The notes beneath the pieces were generated by a model that saw nothing but the letters and a program-made list of their open reading frames with translations, did not search any database and was not told where the DNA came from. A stretch of 64,000 bases of DNA, taken from the NCBI RefSeq assembly GCF_021389935.1, contig NZ_CP089979.1, positions 5,685,001 through 5,749,000 of the forward strand, written 5' to 3'. Positions 15,613 to 24,376 of this stretch are shown here, in pieces. Positions within the stretch are counted from its first letter, which is position 1. Each line of letters opens with the position of its first letter. The position numbers were made by a program, and so were the translations under genes. Source of the DNA: Fulvivirga ligni. Its GTDB lineage: Bacteria; Bacteroidota; Bacteroidia; Cytophagales; Cyclobacteriaceae.

Positions 15613-16362
15613 ATGAAAAGATTAGAAGGAAAAGTGGCTTTAATCACTGGTGGCAATAGCGGAATAGGCTTAGCTACCGCCAAGCTTTTTGTACAAGAAG
15701 GTGCCAAGGTGGTAATCACCGGCAGAAGACAAGAAGCTCTGAATGAGGCCATTAAAGAAATAGGTGGAGATGCGGTGGCTGTACTTGCAGATGCTAAGGA
15801 CATTCCTGCCAACAAAGAGGCGGTAATAAAAACCGTAGAAGCATTCGGAAACATAGATATTTTGTTTCTAAATGCTGGTGTAGCTAAGTTCTCACCGATT
15901 TTAGACATCACCGAAAATCACTTTGATGAGCATTTTAACATTAATGTAAAAGGGCCATTCTTCACCATTAAAGAAGCCCTTCCTTATATGAATGAAGGAG
16001 GTGCTATCATCAGCACTACTTCCGTGGTAGGCCAGAAAGGTTTCAGCGGATCAGGGGTGTATTCTGCCACCAAAGCAGCACTAAGATCATTAAGCAGAGT
16101 ATTGGCTAATGAGCTGGCTGAAAAGAAAATCAGAACGGTAAGTGTAGCGCCCGGCCCTATAGAAACTCCAATCTTCAGTAAAATGGACATTCCGGCAGAT
16201 CAGGTAGATGAAATGGGTAAAGGTTTTGCACAACAAGTGCCTCTTGGTAGAATGGGTAAATCAGAAGAAATAGCAAAAACAGTTCTGTTTTTAGCTTCTG
16301 ATGACGCCTCTTTTATCAACGGAGTTGAGTTTGAAGTAGACGGCGGCTTAAGTCAGGTTTAG
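15613..16362 (+). CDS. SDR-family oxidoreductase (first of two paralogues)
   Basis: 249 residues, a classical short-chain dehydrogenase. The NAD(P) site is TGGNSGIGLATAKLF (residues 12-26), with an Arg-rich end of beta-2 (TGRRQEA) that suggests NADP(H). The catalytic Ser lies in STTSVVG and the Tyr/Lys pair in YSATKAALRS. The C-terminus (FINGVEFEVDGGLSQV) is typical of glucose/3-oxoacyl-reductase-like members. It follows the TetR operator and is probably its target. The substrate is unknown. A paralogue follows at 16639. Confidence 0.9.
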   Translation: MKRLEGKVALITGGNSGIGLATAKLFVQEGAKVVITGRRQEALNEAIKEIGGDAVAVLADAKDIPANKEAVIKTVEAFGNIDILFLNAGVAKFSPILDITENHFDEHFNINVKGPFFTIKEALPYMNEGGAIISTTSVVGQKGFSGSGVYSATKAALRSLSRVLANELAEKKIRTVSVAPGPIETPIFSKMDIPADQVDEMGKGFAQQVPLGRMGKSEEIAKTVLFLASDDASFINGVEFEVDGGLSQV

Positions 16363-16369
16363 CATTTAT

Positions 16370-16409
16370 AAATAAGTAAATCCTGCGCTTACGCCGGATT
16401 TACTTATTT
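16370..16409 (+). terminator. Intrinsic terminator
   Basis: A perfect 14-bp stem (AAATAAGTAAATCC at 16370-16383 with its complement at 16396-16409) lies 8 bases after the first dehydrogenase stop. The T-tract is weak but the arm itself ends TTATTT. It separates the two paralogous dehydrogenase genes into different transcripts. Confidence 0.75.
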
Positions 16410-16638
16410 CATATTGGTGTAATATTTTAAATTTTAATAAAAATAATCATATAAATTACGGTTCATCTCACACGCCTACATGATTTTGTCCTATTGGTAT
16501 GTCTCCACCTCGCCATCCTCCACAGTGATCTGATTGAATTTTAGCAGAAATCATTCATCGCTAGGCAATTAATCGGATTGCTTTTTTACTGCCTTTAATG
16601 TTCAGGAACTTTATCTAATACACTTAAATACAATCTGA

Positions 16639-17388
16639 ATGGACACATTAAAAGGTAAAGTTGCTCTAATTACTGGCGGGAATAGTGGCATAGGCTTAGC
16701 CACTGCGAAATTGTTTATAGAAGAAGGCGCAAAAGTGGCCATAACCGGTCGGCGGCAAGAGGCCTTGGATGAAGCTCTGGAAAAAATTGGAGGCGATGCC
16801 ATAGCCATACTTGCAGACGCGGGCAATCTTGACGCTAATAAAACAGCTATCCACAAAACCATAGATACTTTTGGTCACCTGGATATTCTTTTTCTGAATG
16901 CAGGAATAGCCAAATTCAGACCCATAGGACTCATCTCTGAAGATCATTTTGATGAACACTTCAACATCAATGTAAAAGGGCCATTTTTCACTATCAAAGA
17001 GGCGCTTCCCTTCATTAATCCCGGTGGTGTAATTATTAGTAATACCAGCGTAGCAGGATGCAAAGGTTACACCAATACCAGCGTATATGCAGCCACCAAA
17101 GCGGCGTTAAGATCGCTAAGCAGGGTGCTGGCTAACGAGCTGGCTGAAAAAAATATAAGGACTATAAGCATAGCGCCCGGGCCGGTGGAAACTGAGATAT
17201 TCAGGAAAATGAATTTGAGCAGCGAAGAATACGACGCCATGGGTCGAGGGTTCACCGAGCAAGTACCATTAAAGCGGTATGGCAACTGCGATGAAATAGC
17301 ACAATCGGTACTATTTCTGGCTTCAAGCGGAGCCACCTTTATCAATGGGATAGAACTAAATGTAGATGGTGGTATGAGTCAGGTTTAA
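16639..17388 (+). CDS. SDR-family oxidoreductase (second paralogue)
   Basis: 249 residues, the same length as the gene at 15613 and about two-thirds identical to it by eye. The cofactor motif TGGNSGIGLATAKLF, the TGRRQEA segment and the catalytic YAATKAALRS are all kept. The substrate loop differs (MNLSSEEYDAMGRGFTEQ versus MDIPADQVDEMGKGFAQQ), so the substrate may have diverged. The 276-base upstream gap includes a terminator and a short GTTCAGGAAC palindrome at 16600-16609, but no copy of the large operator. Its regulation may therefore differ. Confidence 0.9.
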   Translation: MDTLKGKVALITGGNSGIGLATAKLFIEEGAKVAITGRRQEALDEALEKIGGDAIAILADAGNLDANKTAIHKTIDTFGHLDILFLNAGIAKFRPIGLISEDHFDEHFNINVKGPFFTIKEALPFINPGGVIISNTSVAGCKGYTNTSVYAATKAALRSLSRVLANELAEKNIRTISIAPGPVETEIFRKMNLSSEEYDAMGRGFTEQVPLKRYGNCDEIAQSVLFLASSGATFINGIELNVDGGMSQV

Positions 17389-17392
17389 TGGG

Positions 17393-17428
17393 TTTAGTGC
17401 CTTAAAACATTCTTTTTAAGGCACTAAA
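17393..17428. terminator. Bidirectional terminator between convergent genes
   Basis: A perfect 15-bp stem (TTTAGTGCCTTAAAA at 17393-17407 with its complement at 17414-17428) and a 6-base loop separate the plus-strand dehydrogenase from the minus-strand GH114-type gene. A/T-rich flanks on both sides allow termination in both directions. Confidence 0.8.
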
Positions 17429-17430
17429 TC

Positions 17431-18438
17431 TTATTCATTCTCTCTAAAATACTCGAATGCATCTATAATGTCCAGATAAACACCATTAAAGCCAGCGGTT
17501 AATATTTTATCCAAATAGGCATTTTCATTTCCATAAATTACTTGTTGCCATTCTTCTTGCCAGTATCTCACTTTATAATTCCCTTCCCAATCCGGATTTT
17601 CCGCAGCAATAAATTTAGGGTTGCCAACCTGCCATGATTCATTCCAATAATATCGATAATCTTCAGCTTCCCCAATGCTCATATAACATAGCAGCAAACG
17701 CTTACCACCATTCTTCTTCGTTCTTATTTGCTGCAGTTCCTGAGTGTTAAATGCTTCTTCATTATGAAAAAGATCCATGATTACAGCATCATAATTAGTC
17801 TCGGCGATAGCCCCTAAAAAATCAGCCTTAGTATTATAATTCTCGCTATTGATCAGATAGAGAAAATTCCTAGCCTCTGAAATGTTGGTAATATCATCAT
17901 CATTCTCATTATAAGGAGTTTGTGGGTATGCTGGAATACTATTGAGATCACGCTCATCTGCTGCAAATGAAATAAAGCCATTGGCCTCATTCTTTGCATA
18001 CGAATCGTCCATTTTAGCTGGGGTTGAGCAATAATCTGTGGTGAGAACTTCTACTCCATTTTGCTCGAACAATAGACAAAAATCTAATAAATACTGCTTC
18101 TCATCTTCAGGAGTTTGTTCATCATCATTATCATAACCATAAAACATATCCTCCCTGCCGGTGGCATCAATGGCATTGACATAGTCCATTTGCACGTCGT
18201 TCTCCACATTACCAAACTCGGTAATTAATTCCTGACCATTTTGTGGTATAACTATAAAATTAGGATCAGAAGCTTTAGCATACTTACTGATGCCGATTAC
18301 AAAATCTCGCATTTCCTGATCATACAGAACAATCCCCAATTGCTCGGGGCTGTCACTATCGCCGCACGAAGTAATTGAAATAATGGAGGTCAATAATAAG
18401 CTGATAGATAAGGATTTAGATGTTAATCTCATAGACAT
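17431..18438 (-). CDS. GH114/TM1410-type glycosidase-like lipoprotein
   Basis: 335 residues. The signal ends in a lipobox (SITSCGD). The C-terminal half shows the TM1410/GH114 (endo-alpha-1,4-polygalactosaminidase) pattern: LLCYMSIGEAEDYRYYW, NPDWEGNYKVRYWQEEW, and AGFNGVYLDIIDAFEYF with the acidic residues expected at the ends of barrel strands. The N-terminal half also reads like a related (beta/alpha) barrel portion. Family members are thought to act on polygalactosamine-type exopolysaccharides; the actual substrate here is unknown. Separated from the upstream copper-type operon by a terminator. Confidence 0.8.
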   Translation of the reverse strand: MSMRLTSKSLSISLLLTSIISITSCGDSDSPEQLGIVLYDQEMRDFVIGISKYAKASDPNFIVIPQNGQELITEFGNVENDVQMDYVNAIDATGREDMFYGYDNDDEQTPEDEKQYLLDFCLLFEQNGVEVLTTDYCSTPAKMDDSYAKNEANGFISFAADERDLNSIPAYPQTPYNENDDDITNISEARNFLYLINSENYNTKADFLGAIAETNYDAVIMDLFHNEEAFNTQELQQIRTKKNGGKRLLLCYMSIGEAEDYRYYWNESWQVGNPKFIAAENPDWEGNYKVRYWQEEWQQVIYGNENAYLDKILTAGFNGVYLDIIDAFEYFRENE

Positions 18439-18449
18439 TAAAAACAGTT

Positions 18450-18492
18450 TAATATGATATTAGAAACTTGAAACGCCTCTAATATCATATTA
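18450..18492 (-). terminator. Terminator of the putative copper operon
   Basis: A perfect 14-bp stem (TAATATGATATTAG at 18450-18463 with its complement at 18479-18492) around a 15-base loop. In the minus-strand direction it is followed by AAACTGTTTTT. It lies just after the stop of the beta-barrel gene at 18501. Confidence 0.7.
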
Positions 18493-18500
18493 TTACTTTA

Positions 18501-19424
18501 TCAGAAGTTATAAGTAACCGATAACATCCAGCGCTGTTTGCTCTCAATACTGGCCACATCATCGCTATTAAACTTCTGGCTTAGAGGATACTTATAATTC
18601 ACCCCAACGGAAATTCTCTTCACATAGGTTTCTAACCCAGCGGTAAGCAGCATAGCACTTCCACCTGTGTTGGCCTGTAGTACTTCACCATCCTGATGCC
18701 TTTCAGCACTTTCATAATACAGACCTGCATTTGGCAATAAGGCTACGCTTTTCACATTTTGCCAATAGAAAAACTGACCGGAAGCATGAAACTGATTCCC
18801 AAATAGATAATCATCTGAATTTCTGGTATTTATCTTATAACCTGTCTCTGCGTTAAACCCTATTTTATTATACCGTACGGTGTATACAGAGGACAGTAAA
18901 AAATCGGTGCTCCCCGTGCCCAACTGAAAGTTTCTATTAACCAGGACACCATTATCCTGAAAATCATTTTCTCCGGTGGGTAGCTTTACTCCTCCCCCGA
19001 CCATCCAGGTGTGTTTCAACATTTTCTGATCGTCATCACCGGTATTTAAAATCATGTAATTAGCCAATAATGTAACGTCACCCAAGCCGCTATTACTCAC
19101 CTTCTGCTCGGTGCCATCCATGTTATTATAGCCATAAGGAACGAAGGCCATTACCTGTAATTTCTTGCCCACATAGAACCTGCCCCACAACTCTACTTTG
19201 CTATAGGTATCATGAGAATACTCCTCATTTAAGTATTCGCTGTTATGATTCATGTGTGCATAAAATTTAGCCTGACTCCACCGGAGACCGATGAAATTTT
19301 TATTATACTGAGGCAATATTCCAAAGTAATTGCCGCCCAAAGAACAGCCACAAACATCACAAGCTTTAGCGGATGTTAATGCCAGCCCGATGAGTAGACA
19401 TATGATTATGATATATTTTTTCAT
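18501..19424 (-). CDS. Outer-membrane beta-barrel protein with CDVCGC motif
   Basis: The longest frame opens at 19472, but the ATG at 19424 gives a normal signal peptide (MKKYIIIICLLIGLALTSAKA) and avoids overlapping the peroxidase gene, giving 307 residues. The mature N-terminus is CDVCGCSLGGNYFGILPQ, a Cys-rich motif I associate with a Bacteroidota transporter-like family often next to MbnH/MauG-type proteins. The rest is alternating beta strands typical of a barrel (VELWGRFYVGKKLQVMAFVPYGY, TWMVGGGVKLPTGE). The CxxCxC site could bind copper (inference). Confidence 0.75.
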   Translation of the reverse strand: MKKYIIIICLLIGLALTSAKACDVCGCSLGGNYFGILPQYNKNFIGLRWSQAKFYAHMNHNSEYLNEEYSHDTYSKVELWGRFYVGKKLQVMAFVPYGYNNMDGTEQKVSNSGLGDVTLLANYMILNTGDDDQKMLKHTWMVGGGVKLPTGENDFQDNGVLVNRNFQLGTGSTDFLLSSVYTVRYNKIGFNAETGYKINTRNSDDYLFGNQFHASGQFFYWQNVKSVALLPNAGLYYESAERHQDGEVLQANTGGSAMLLTAGLETYVKRISVGVNYKYPLSQKFNSDDVASIESKQRWMLSVTYNF

Positions 19425-19431
19425 GCTTGAA

Positions 19432-20472
19432 TTAGTTAGGATCAAAAAACCTGGAATCGCTGACAAACTCACGATCAGTAAGGGTTTTCAAAAAAGTGAT
19501 AATATCTGATTTCTCGTCATCCGATAGCCCGATGCCCGGCTGTTCACCTTCTTTCAATAATGACGCATCCAATGTTTTACTGGGCTTCACCCGTCCTGCA
19601 TAATGGTCAAGCACTTCTTCCAAAGTGCTGAATCTACCATCATGCATGTATGGGTTGGTGAGCTGCACATTTCTTAATGATGGTACTTTAAACTTGCCTT
19701 CATCTCCCTCGTATTCCGTGATTCTGGCTCGGCCCAGGTCATTGGTGAAATCATTATCAAGGCCATTATTTCTAAAGCTTTCATCAGTAAATAATGTGCC
19801 GCTATGGCATTCGGTACAGTTCTTTTCAAATAGCAACATGCCTCTGCTTTCGGCAGCAGTAAGCTCATATTCACCTCTGAGATATTTATCATAAGGCGAT
19901 TGATCTGAGACCAGCATCATCATAAACTGAGAGAGCGCGTGGAGTACCTGTTGGCTATCAATGGAGTCTTTTTGAAAAACATCATTGAAACGGGACCGAT
20001 ATTCTGGTAGCTCATTGAGCTTTTGAACTACTCCGGCTACCGTTTCATCCATCTCCAGCTCATTGGTAATAGCATTTACCGGCACAAAGTCCAGATGATT
20101 CACCCCACCATCCCAAAAGAAATGATTTTGAAAGGCCATGTTAAATATTCCTGGAGCATTGCGCGTGCCATGCCTGCCTTCTACCCCTACACTTAAGGTG
20201 TGTACCGGATCGGAAAAAGCTTTTAAGGGCTGATGGCATGTACCACATGACACAGTACCATCACTAGAAATTCTGGTTTCGAAAAACAGCATTCTTCCTA
20301 GTTCAAAGCCTTTTTCTGTCACCTCATTATTATCCAAAGGGTAAACCATTTCAGGAAAATAATCGGGTGCATCTAATTGCCATGAAGCCTCCACCTCTTC
20401 ACTGGAAGAGCAGGCTGTGAGCCAGAATAATACACTGACGCACAGCACTCTCCATAGGTTGTTAGTCCGCAT
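19432..20472 (-). CDS. Di-heme cytochrome c peroxidase / MbnH-like lipoprotein
   Basis: 346 residues. An N-terminal lipobox (FWLTACSS) indicates a lipoprotein. Two heme c sites of type CxxCH (VSCGTCHQP near residue 75 and KNCTECHSG near residue 220) define the bacterial CcP/MauG family. Other family hallmarks are RNAPGIFN, HFFWDGGVNHLD and NPYMHDGRFSTLEEVLDHY. The gene overlaps the MbnP-like gene by 11 bases, which points to MbnH, the enzyme that oxidises a Trp of MbnP to kynurenine in methanobactin operons (established for Methylosinus). A plain peroxidase is the alternative. Confidence 0.85.
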   Translation of the reverse strand: MRTNNLWRVLCVSVLFWLTACSSSEEVEASWQLDAPDYFPEMVYPLDNNEVTEKGFELGRMLFFETRISSDGTVSCGTCHQPLKAFSDPVHTLSVGVEGRHGTRNAPGIFNMAFQNHFFWDGGVNHLDFVPVNAITNELEMDETVAGVVQKLNELPEYRSRFNDVFQKDSIDSQQVLHALSQFMMMLVSDQSPYDKYLRGEYELTAAESRGMLLFEKNCTECHSGTLFTDESFRNNGLDNDFTNDLGRARITEYEGDEGKFKVPSLRNVQLTNPYMHDGRFSTLEEVLDHYAGRVKPSKTLDASLLKEGEQPGIGLSDDEKSDIITFLKTLTDREFVSDSRFFDPN

Positions 20473-21259
20473 GAATGTGATCTAAGACAAAGGCATTGAC
20501 ATAATTTTCTGCTATCTCAGCCGCTGCTGCAGGAGAATGTCTGCTGGCATTTGAGCTAAAGTCTATTACGTTAGGGCTGTCAAAGAATTTCTTCACATCT
20601 ACTACAATATGCGCTTGTGGCTTAAGATTAGAAGCTATGGTAAACTCACCAGACAAAGTGGTCATCTTAATGTTATCTACCAAGTTTGGGTTGTCAGGGT
20701 CTGACTTATAGCCGCCCATATGATACTGAAGCACCTGACCATCTTCTGTAGATTCTGGTGACTCACCCTCAAATTGCATAAAAATGTAGCCCATATTCCA
20801 GCCCCAAAACATGTTATTAGTTACATCAAGGGCTCCGGTTTGTGCCCCTTCCTTAACGCGATCGGCATCTACACCAATGGTGAAGGTAAAACCAGTGTAA
20901 TCACCCTCAGGTATATCTGATAAAGTAATTTCTGTACTAGCTGGCTGTGATTCATCCACCAAATAGTAACCTTCTGCGCCGTCTTCTGAAAGTGGCATGG
21001 TGAAAGAGGTACCATCAGCGTTATGCAAAATGAAGTTGCTGATATAGTATCTCAGCTTAGTCACTTTAAAGCTTTGATCCAGGCTATTCATATATGGATA
21101 ATCGGTAGTGTTGAGTGAAAGGTTAGTTCCTGCAACTCTGTTATCAAACTCGATAACCATTTCACCAGAAGCAGCATTATTCTCACCGCCATCATCATCC
21201 CCACAAGCTATGAATAAAGGAAATAGAAGAAGTATATATAAATATTTTATCGTTTTCAT
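20462..21259 (-). CDS. MbnP-family lipoprotein
   Basis: 265 residues with lipobox (LFPLFIACGDD). The mature protein has the MbnP pattern: an early beta segment (MVIEFDNRVAGTNLSLN), FKVTKLRYYISNFILH, a GDYTGFTFTIGVD strand and the conserved aromatic block NNMFWGWNMGYIFMQFEG followed by YHMGGY. MbnP of methanotrophs binds copper through a kynurenine made by MbnH. Pairing with the overlapping di-heme gene supports the same chemistry here (inference). The protein is likely periplasmic or surface-attached. Confidence 0.82.
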   Translation of the reverse strand: MKTIKYLYILLLFPLFIACGDDDGGENNAASGEMVIEFDNRVAGTNLSLNTTDYPYMNSLDQSFKVTKLRYYISNFILHNADGTSFTMPLSEDGAEGYYLVDESQPASTEITLSDIPEGDYTGFTFTIGVDADRVKEGAQTGALDVTNNMFWGWNMGYIFMQFEGESPESTEDGQVLQYHMGGYKSDPDNPNLVDNIKMTTLSGEFTIASNLKPQAHIVVDVKKFFDSPNVIDFSSNASRHSPAAAAEIAENYVNAFVLDHIHAD

Positions 21260-21553
21260 GTGTATTTAGTTAATTATCATTGATCACATTCAATGCCGCA
21301 CAAGTCTGTTCAGCCTTAAATTGAAGGTCAAAAAAACTCCTGCCATTGAAGTGAGTTGCTACAAATAGAAAGTACAAAGCATGCATCATTGCCTGCATTT
21401 ATCTGCTACCTGAAGCAAAATATTTAAATTAGAATTACAGTAAACAATTGATTATAAACCGTTTACCGATGACTTTGAATCAAAACGAAATTCTACAAGT
21501 CTGTAAATTATACTTTTGATAAAGCCTATAAATCTGAAATGAATAATTAGCTT

Positions 21554-21940
21554 TTAACCCCGGGGTGGGACAAAGAAATCCGAAATAAATGAAGAGACTA
21601 GCTGGTCAGCGTAGGTGGTATTGCCTTCATCATGGGTAATACGAAACTCACGATCCTGTAAGGTCAGGAAATCATGAATGCAATAAACAGACGTTTCCAC
21701 TTTCAGTCTTTGAGGTGCGGTAGACTTACCAGCCTCCTGATCAAAAACCACTTGTAAATCTTCTTTAAGAACGCAGCTACCACGACAAACCGTGATAGGT
21801 TCATAGCGATTTTCACAAAGATTAGCTGCAATGTAATCTTGCTGAATTTTGAAAGCCATGTATACAATAGGTGCTTGAAAGGCCTGTATAAATAACAGCC
21901 CGGCTAATACATATGCTCCTATGATACTTGCTAACTTCAT
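21554..21940 (-). CDS. Small Cys-containing membrane-anchored protein
   Basis: 128 residues. One N-terminal membrane segment (SIIGAYVLAGLLFIQAF) is followed by VYMAFKIQQDYIAANLCENR and a CRGSCVLKEDL motif. The pattern (F-x-I-x-QDYIA-x-NLCENR then C-x-G-x-C-x-L) recurs in unnamed Bacteroidota proteins encoded near metal-uptake genes (recollection). It stands 294 bases upstream of the MbnP-like gene on the same strand. Three cysteines (NLCENR and CRGSC) could bind a metal. Function unknown. Confidence 0.6.
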   Translation of the reverse strand: MKLASIIGAYVLAGLLFIQAFQAPIVYMAFKIQQDYIAANLCENRYEPITVCRGSCVLKEDLQVVFDQEAGKSTAPQRLKVETSVYCIHDFLTLQDREFRITHDEGNTTYADQLVSSFISDFFVPPRG

Positions 21941-22002
21941 GGTTAAGCTGCAATATTAAATCAGGAATTTTTAACCACAAATAAAGAGCAGTGGATTTTA
22001 AA

Positions 22003-22611
22003 TTATTCCTGACATAAATCATCTAAATCTTTCCCAATGTTGAAGGCCTTCTGCAGATGAGCTTCTCCTACCTGGTCCATATCCAGTGTTCCTCCCAGGA
22101 TAATCATCTGTTTCTTTTCAAATCTATTTCCTAAACGGTCATCTACCATAACATTTCGCATGCTCTCTGCTATGCCTATTTGGTCTAGAAATTCATTGGG
22201 ATGACCAGCGGTACATAAGGCCAGCCCCAGCCTGGGCTTATTCATCCTGATCAGTTTATGACCCTGCTCATCATAGCCGTAGGCATAACCCACTGTGTAG
22301 ATCCTATCAAACCAGCCCTTTAATTTCGCAGGACAGTCGCTCCACCATACAGGATAAACGAAAATGATGACATCAGCCCATTGGATTTTCTCCTGCTCTA
22401 TCTGCACATCTACAGGTATCGGCAGATCAGTATTAGCAAAACCCTCCCGCTCATACTCTACCTCCGACATATCCGATTGAAAACCCATCTCATACAAATC
22501 TGACACTTCTACAGCGTGTCCGCCTGCCTTTAGACCATCTACAAGATGACTCAAAACCTGATAAGTAAAGGACTTTTTACTGGGGTGAGCGTAAACAATA
22601 AAAGCTTTCAT
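22003..22611 (-). CDS. NAD(P)H:quinone oxidoreductase-like flavoprotein
   Basis: Start set at the ATG at 22611 (MKAFIVYAHPSKKSF); the longer frame from 22665 adds 18 residues that run into the neighbouring gene and lack homology. The resulting 202 residues form a flavodoxin-like fold of the NQO/MdaB type: YAHPSKKSFTYQ binds FMN or FAD phosphate, VYPVWWSDCPAKLKGWFDRI is the family hallmark, and TAGHPNEFL lines the flavin. It probably reduces quinones by two electrons. Downstream of the beta-barrel gene by 2 bases. Confidence 0.85.
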   Translation of the reverse strand: MKAFIVYAHPSKKSFTYQVLSHLVDGLKAGGHAVEVSDLYEMGFQSDMSEVEYEREGFANTDLPIPVDVQIEQEKIQWADVIIFVYPVWWSDCPAKLKGWFDRIYTVGYAYGYDEQGHKLIRMNKPRLGLALCTAGHPNEFLDQIGIAESMRNVMVDDRLGNRFEKKQMIILGGTLDMDQVGEAHLQKAFNIGKDLDDLCQE

Positions 22612-22613
22612 GG

Positions 22614-23273
22614 TTAGTGAATTATACCTAGCGACAGTTTTACTTCGAAGACTTCTGGAAACCACTGGTTATGGTTATCTCCTCTTTCTTGTTGATTTTT
22701 ACGAATGTTAGGGTTATAAATTCTTATGCTTTCCCTATAGAAACGATTGATTTTAATGGAACCCGATAAATTCAAAGAGTATTTCTGTTTTAAGATAAAT
22801 AGACAATGAGCATTAATTTCAGTATATAGATTATAAAACCGCAGGTGACGATCATAAGTACTTTCATTAGTTGGCCGAGAAAAATAGGAAGTATATTCTG
22901 GAATTAACCCAATTGAAAAATATGGCAATAAACTTCCATTATTAGTTAATGGAATACCAAATTCGTATTTAATAGATATATTAGTCTCCTTTATTTTCGT
23001 GTCATAAACATATCTTCCACTATTTACTCCTTCAAAATACTTTTCCTTTAACCATATTTCTCTGACCGAAATCCCGTGAATAAAAGATTTCTTGGTAATA
23101 AAAGTGACACCCAGATTAGGCCTGATATTAAAATCCGATTCCAAAGTAGTACTGTCCATATTTAGAAAAAATGCAGTAGCTCCCACTTCGTAAATTTTCT
23201 TTCCTGCCAGATTTTGGGCTTGAACTCCATAAATAGTAATTAGCATTAAAAATGCTGCAATGCGTATTCTCAT
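22614..23273 (-). CDS. Putative outer-membrane beta-barrel protein
   Basis: The ATG at 23273 gives a proper signal peptide (MRIRIAAFLMLITIYGVQAQ); the upstream extension to 23342 overlaps the esterase gene and is rejected. About 219 residues remain. Alternating strands with aromatic ends (IKYEFGIPLTNNGSLLPYFSIGLIP, FYNLYTEINAHCLFIL) suggest an eight-stranded barrel. No named family recognised. Its start overlaps the region just after the esterase stop (23275), so the two are probably translationally coupled. Confidence 0.65.
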   Translation of the reverse strand: MRIRIAAFLMLITIYGVQAQNLAGKKIYEVGATAFFLNMDSTTLESDFNIRPNLGVTFITKKSFIHGISVREIWLKEKYFEGVNSGRYVYDTKIKETNISIKYEFGIPLTNNGSLLPYFSIGLIPEYTSYFSRPTNESTYDRHLRFYNLYTEINAHCLFILKQKYSLNLSGSIKINRFYRESIRIYNPNIRKNQQERGDNHNQWFPEVFEVKLSLGIIH

Positions 23274-23274
23274 T

Positions 23275-24111
23275 TTATTCTGTCTCCTTTGGATTAAATG
23301 CCGTGAAAGCCTGATAAGCCGCCTTATGAAGGATTGTTGCATGGTCTTCTTCTAATATGGGCTGAAAGTAATACTCCAGCTTATCATTTCCAGAATTTTT
23401 TATGGCCGATACTAGCTCCTCTGCCACTTTATGCATGGTAGGGTGCTCTTTTCCTAAAGAGACGAAAATCCTCTTTTCCAGCTCTTGATGAGTTTTAAAA
23501 TATGAAGCTGCTTTACCTATCATTTGCTCCTTATCCCACCATAATGAAGGGCTCACTATGATGTAATCGTCAAATAAATCTGGCTTTTTCATTAAAATTT
23601 CGGTGGCTAAAAGTCCGCCCAGAGATTGGCCTATTATGGTTTTATCAGAGTTAACCTTGTAGTTTGCCTCGATAAATGGCTGTAATTCTTCACTTACAAA
23701 TTGAATAAACCTGGGTGATCCTCCACCGGTGGGCAGGTCTCTTAAATCAAGATCGTCAGTGCTGGGATAGGTGAAATCCCGGTAACGATCTACATTAGCA
23801 ATTCCTACTACAATACTTTTGGGCATGAGATTGTACATATTCATAAACTGAACCAGCCCTGCTATATGCGGAAAGTCCTCATTTTGAGAACCATCCAAAA
23901 CATAAATGACAGGATAAGTTTGAGTAGAATCAGGGTGGTAGCCTTGAGGCAGATAAATGTTCAAGGTCCGCGTTTCATCTAAAGCCTTAGACTCTAATCT
24001 TTCTATCACCCCAAACGGAAATACCTCCTTACCTTGATACCTGGGCTCCAGATCTTGTGCTTTTGAATAGAATCCAATAAAAAGCAATAAGCAGCAAAAA
24101 CAATTTTTCAT
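23275..24111 (-). CDS. Secreted alpha/beta-hydrolase (Fes/IroE-type esterase)
   Basis: The ATG at 24111 begins a signal peptide (MKNCFCCLLLFIGFYSKAQ); the longer frame from 24159 is not supported. 278 residues. The esterase-D-like fold shows LNIYLPQGYHPD, VIYVLDGSQNEDF, and the nucleophile elbow GQSLGG near residue 150, with the His in EEDHATI. This family includes trilactone siderophore esterases and acyl esterases. The substrate is unknown. Nearby genes (a barrel protein and a flavoprotein) do not settle it. Confidence 0.82.
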   Translation of the reverse strand: MKNCFCCLLLFIGFYSKAQDLEPRYQGKEVFPFGVIERLESKALDETRTLNIYLPQGYHPDSTQTYPVIYVLDGSQNEDFPHIAGLVQFMNMYNLMPKSIVVGIANVDRYRDFTYPSTDDLDLRDLPTGGGSPRFIQFVSEELQPFIEANYKVNSDKTIIGQSLGGLLATEILMKKPDLFDDYIIVSPSLWWDKEQMIGKAASYFKTHQELEKRIFVSLGKEHPTMHKVAEELVSAIKNSGNDKLEYYFQPILEEDHATILHKAAYQAFTAFNPKETE

Positions 24112-24376
24112 AAGTATATTAATATTATGCCAATATAAGTGATTTAGAGCATATATCATTAACTATCCTAAATTGACTAGACCGATTTGATTTCTAAAAC
24201 GTAAGCATTATTATTTCCACCTGCCCATCCTACAAAAACCCTCCTATTTCAGCGGCATTTAAGATTATACTAATTTTTTAGCTAAACCGTTATAGCGTAG
24301 ACTATTACAATTTTTAAATAGATTATTGATAGTCTCTTTTAATTTTTTAGATTTAAGTAAATATTACTCAGATGTA

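Noticed and set aside
16440-16600. Minus-strand piece reading KFNQITVEDGEVETYQ, possibly a gene remnant between the two dehydrogenases
   Set aside because: Fewer than 25 codons with stops on both sides and no recognisable family.
24326-24376. TTG-initiated extension of the sigma factor gene
   Set aside because: The added 17 residues are not part of the sigma fold and the upstream ATG at 24377 is a better start.
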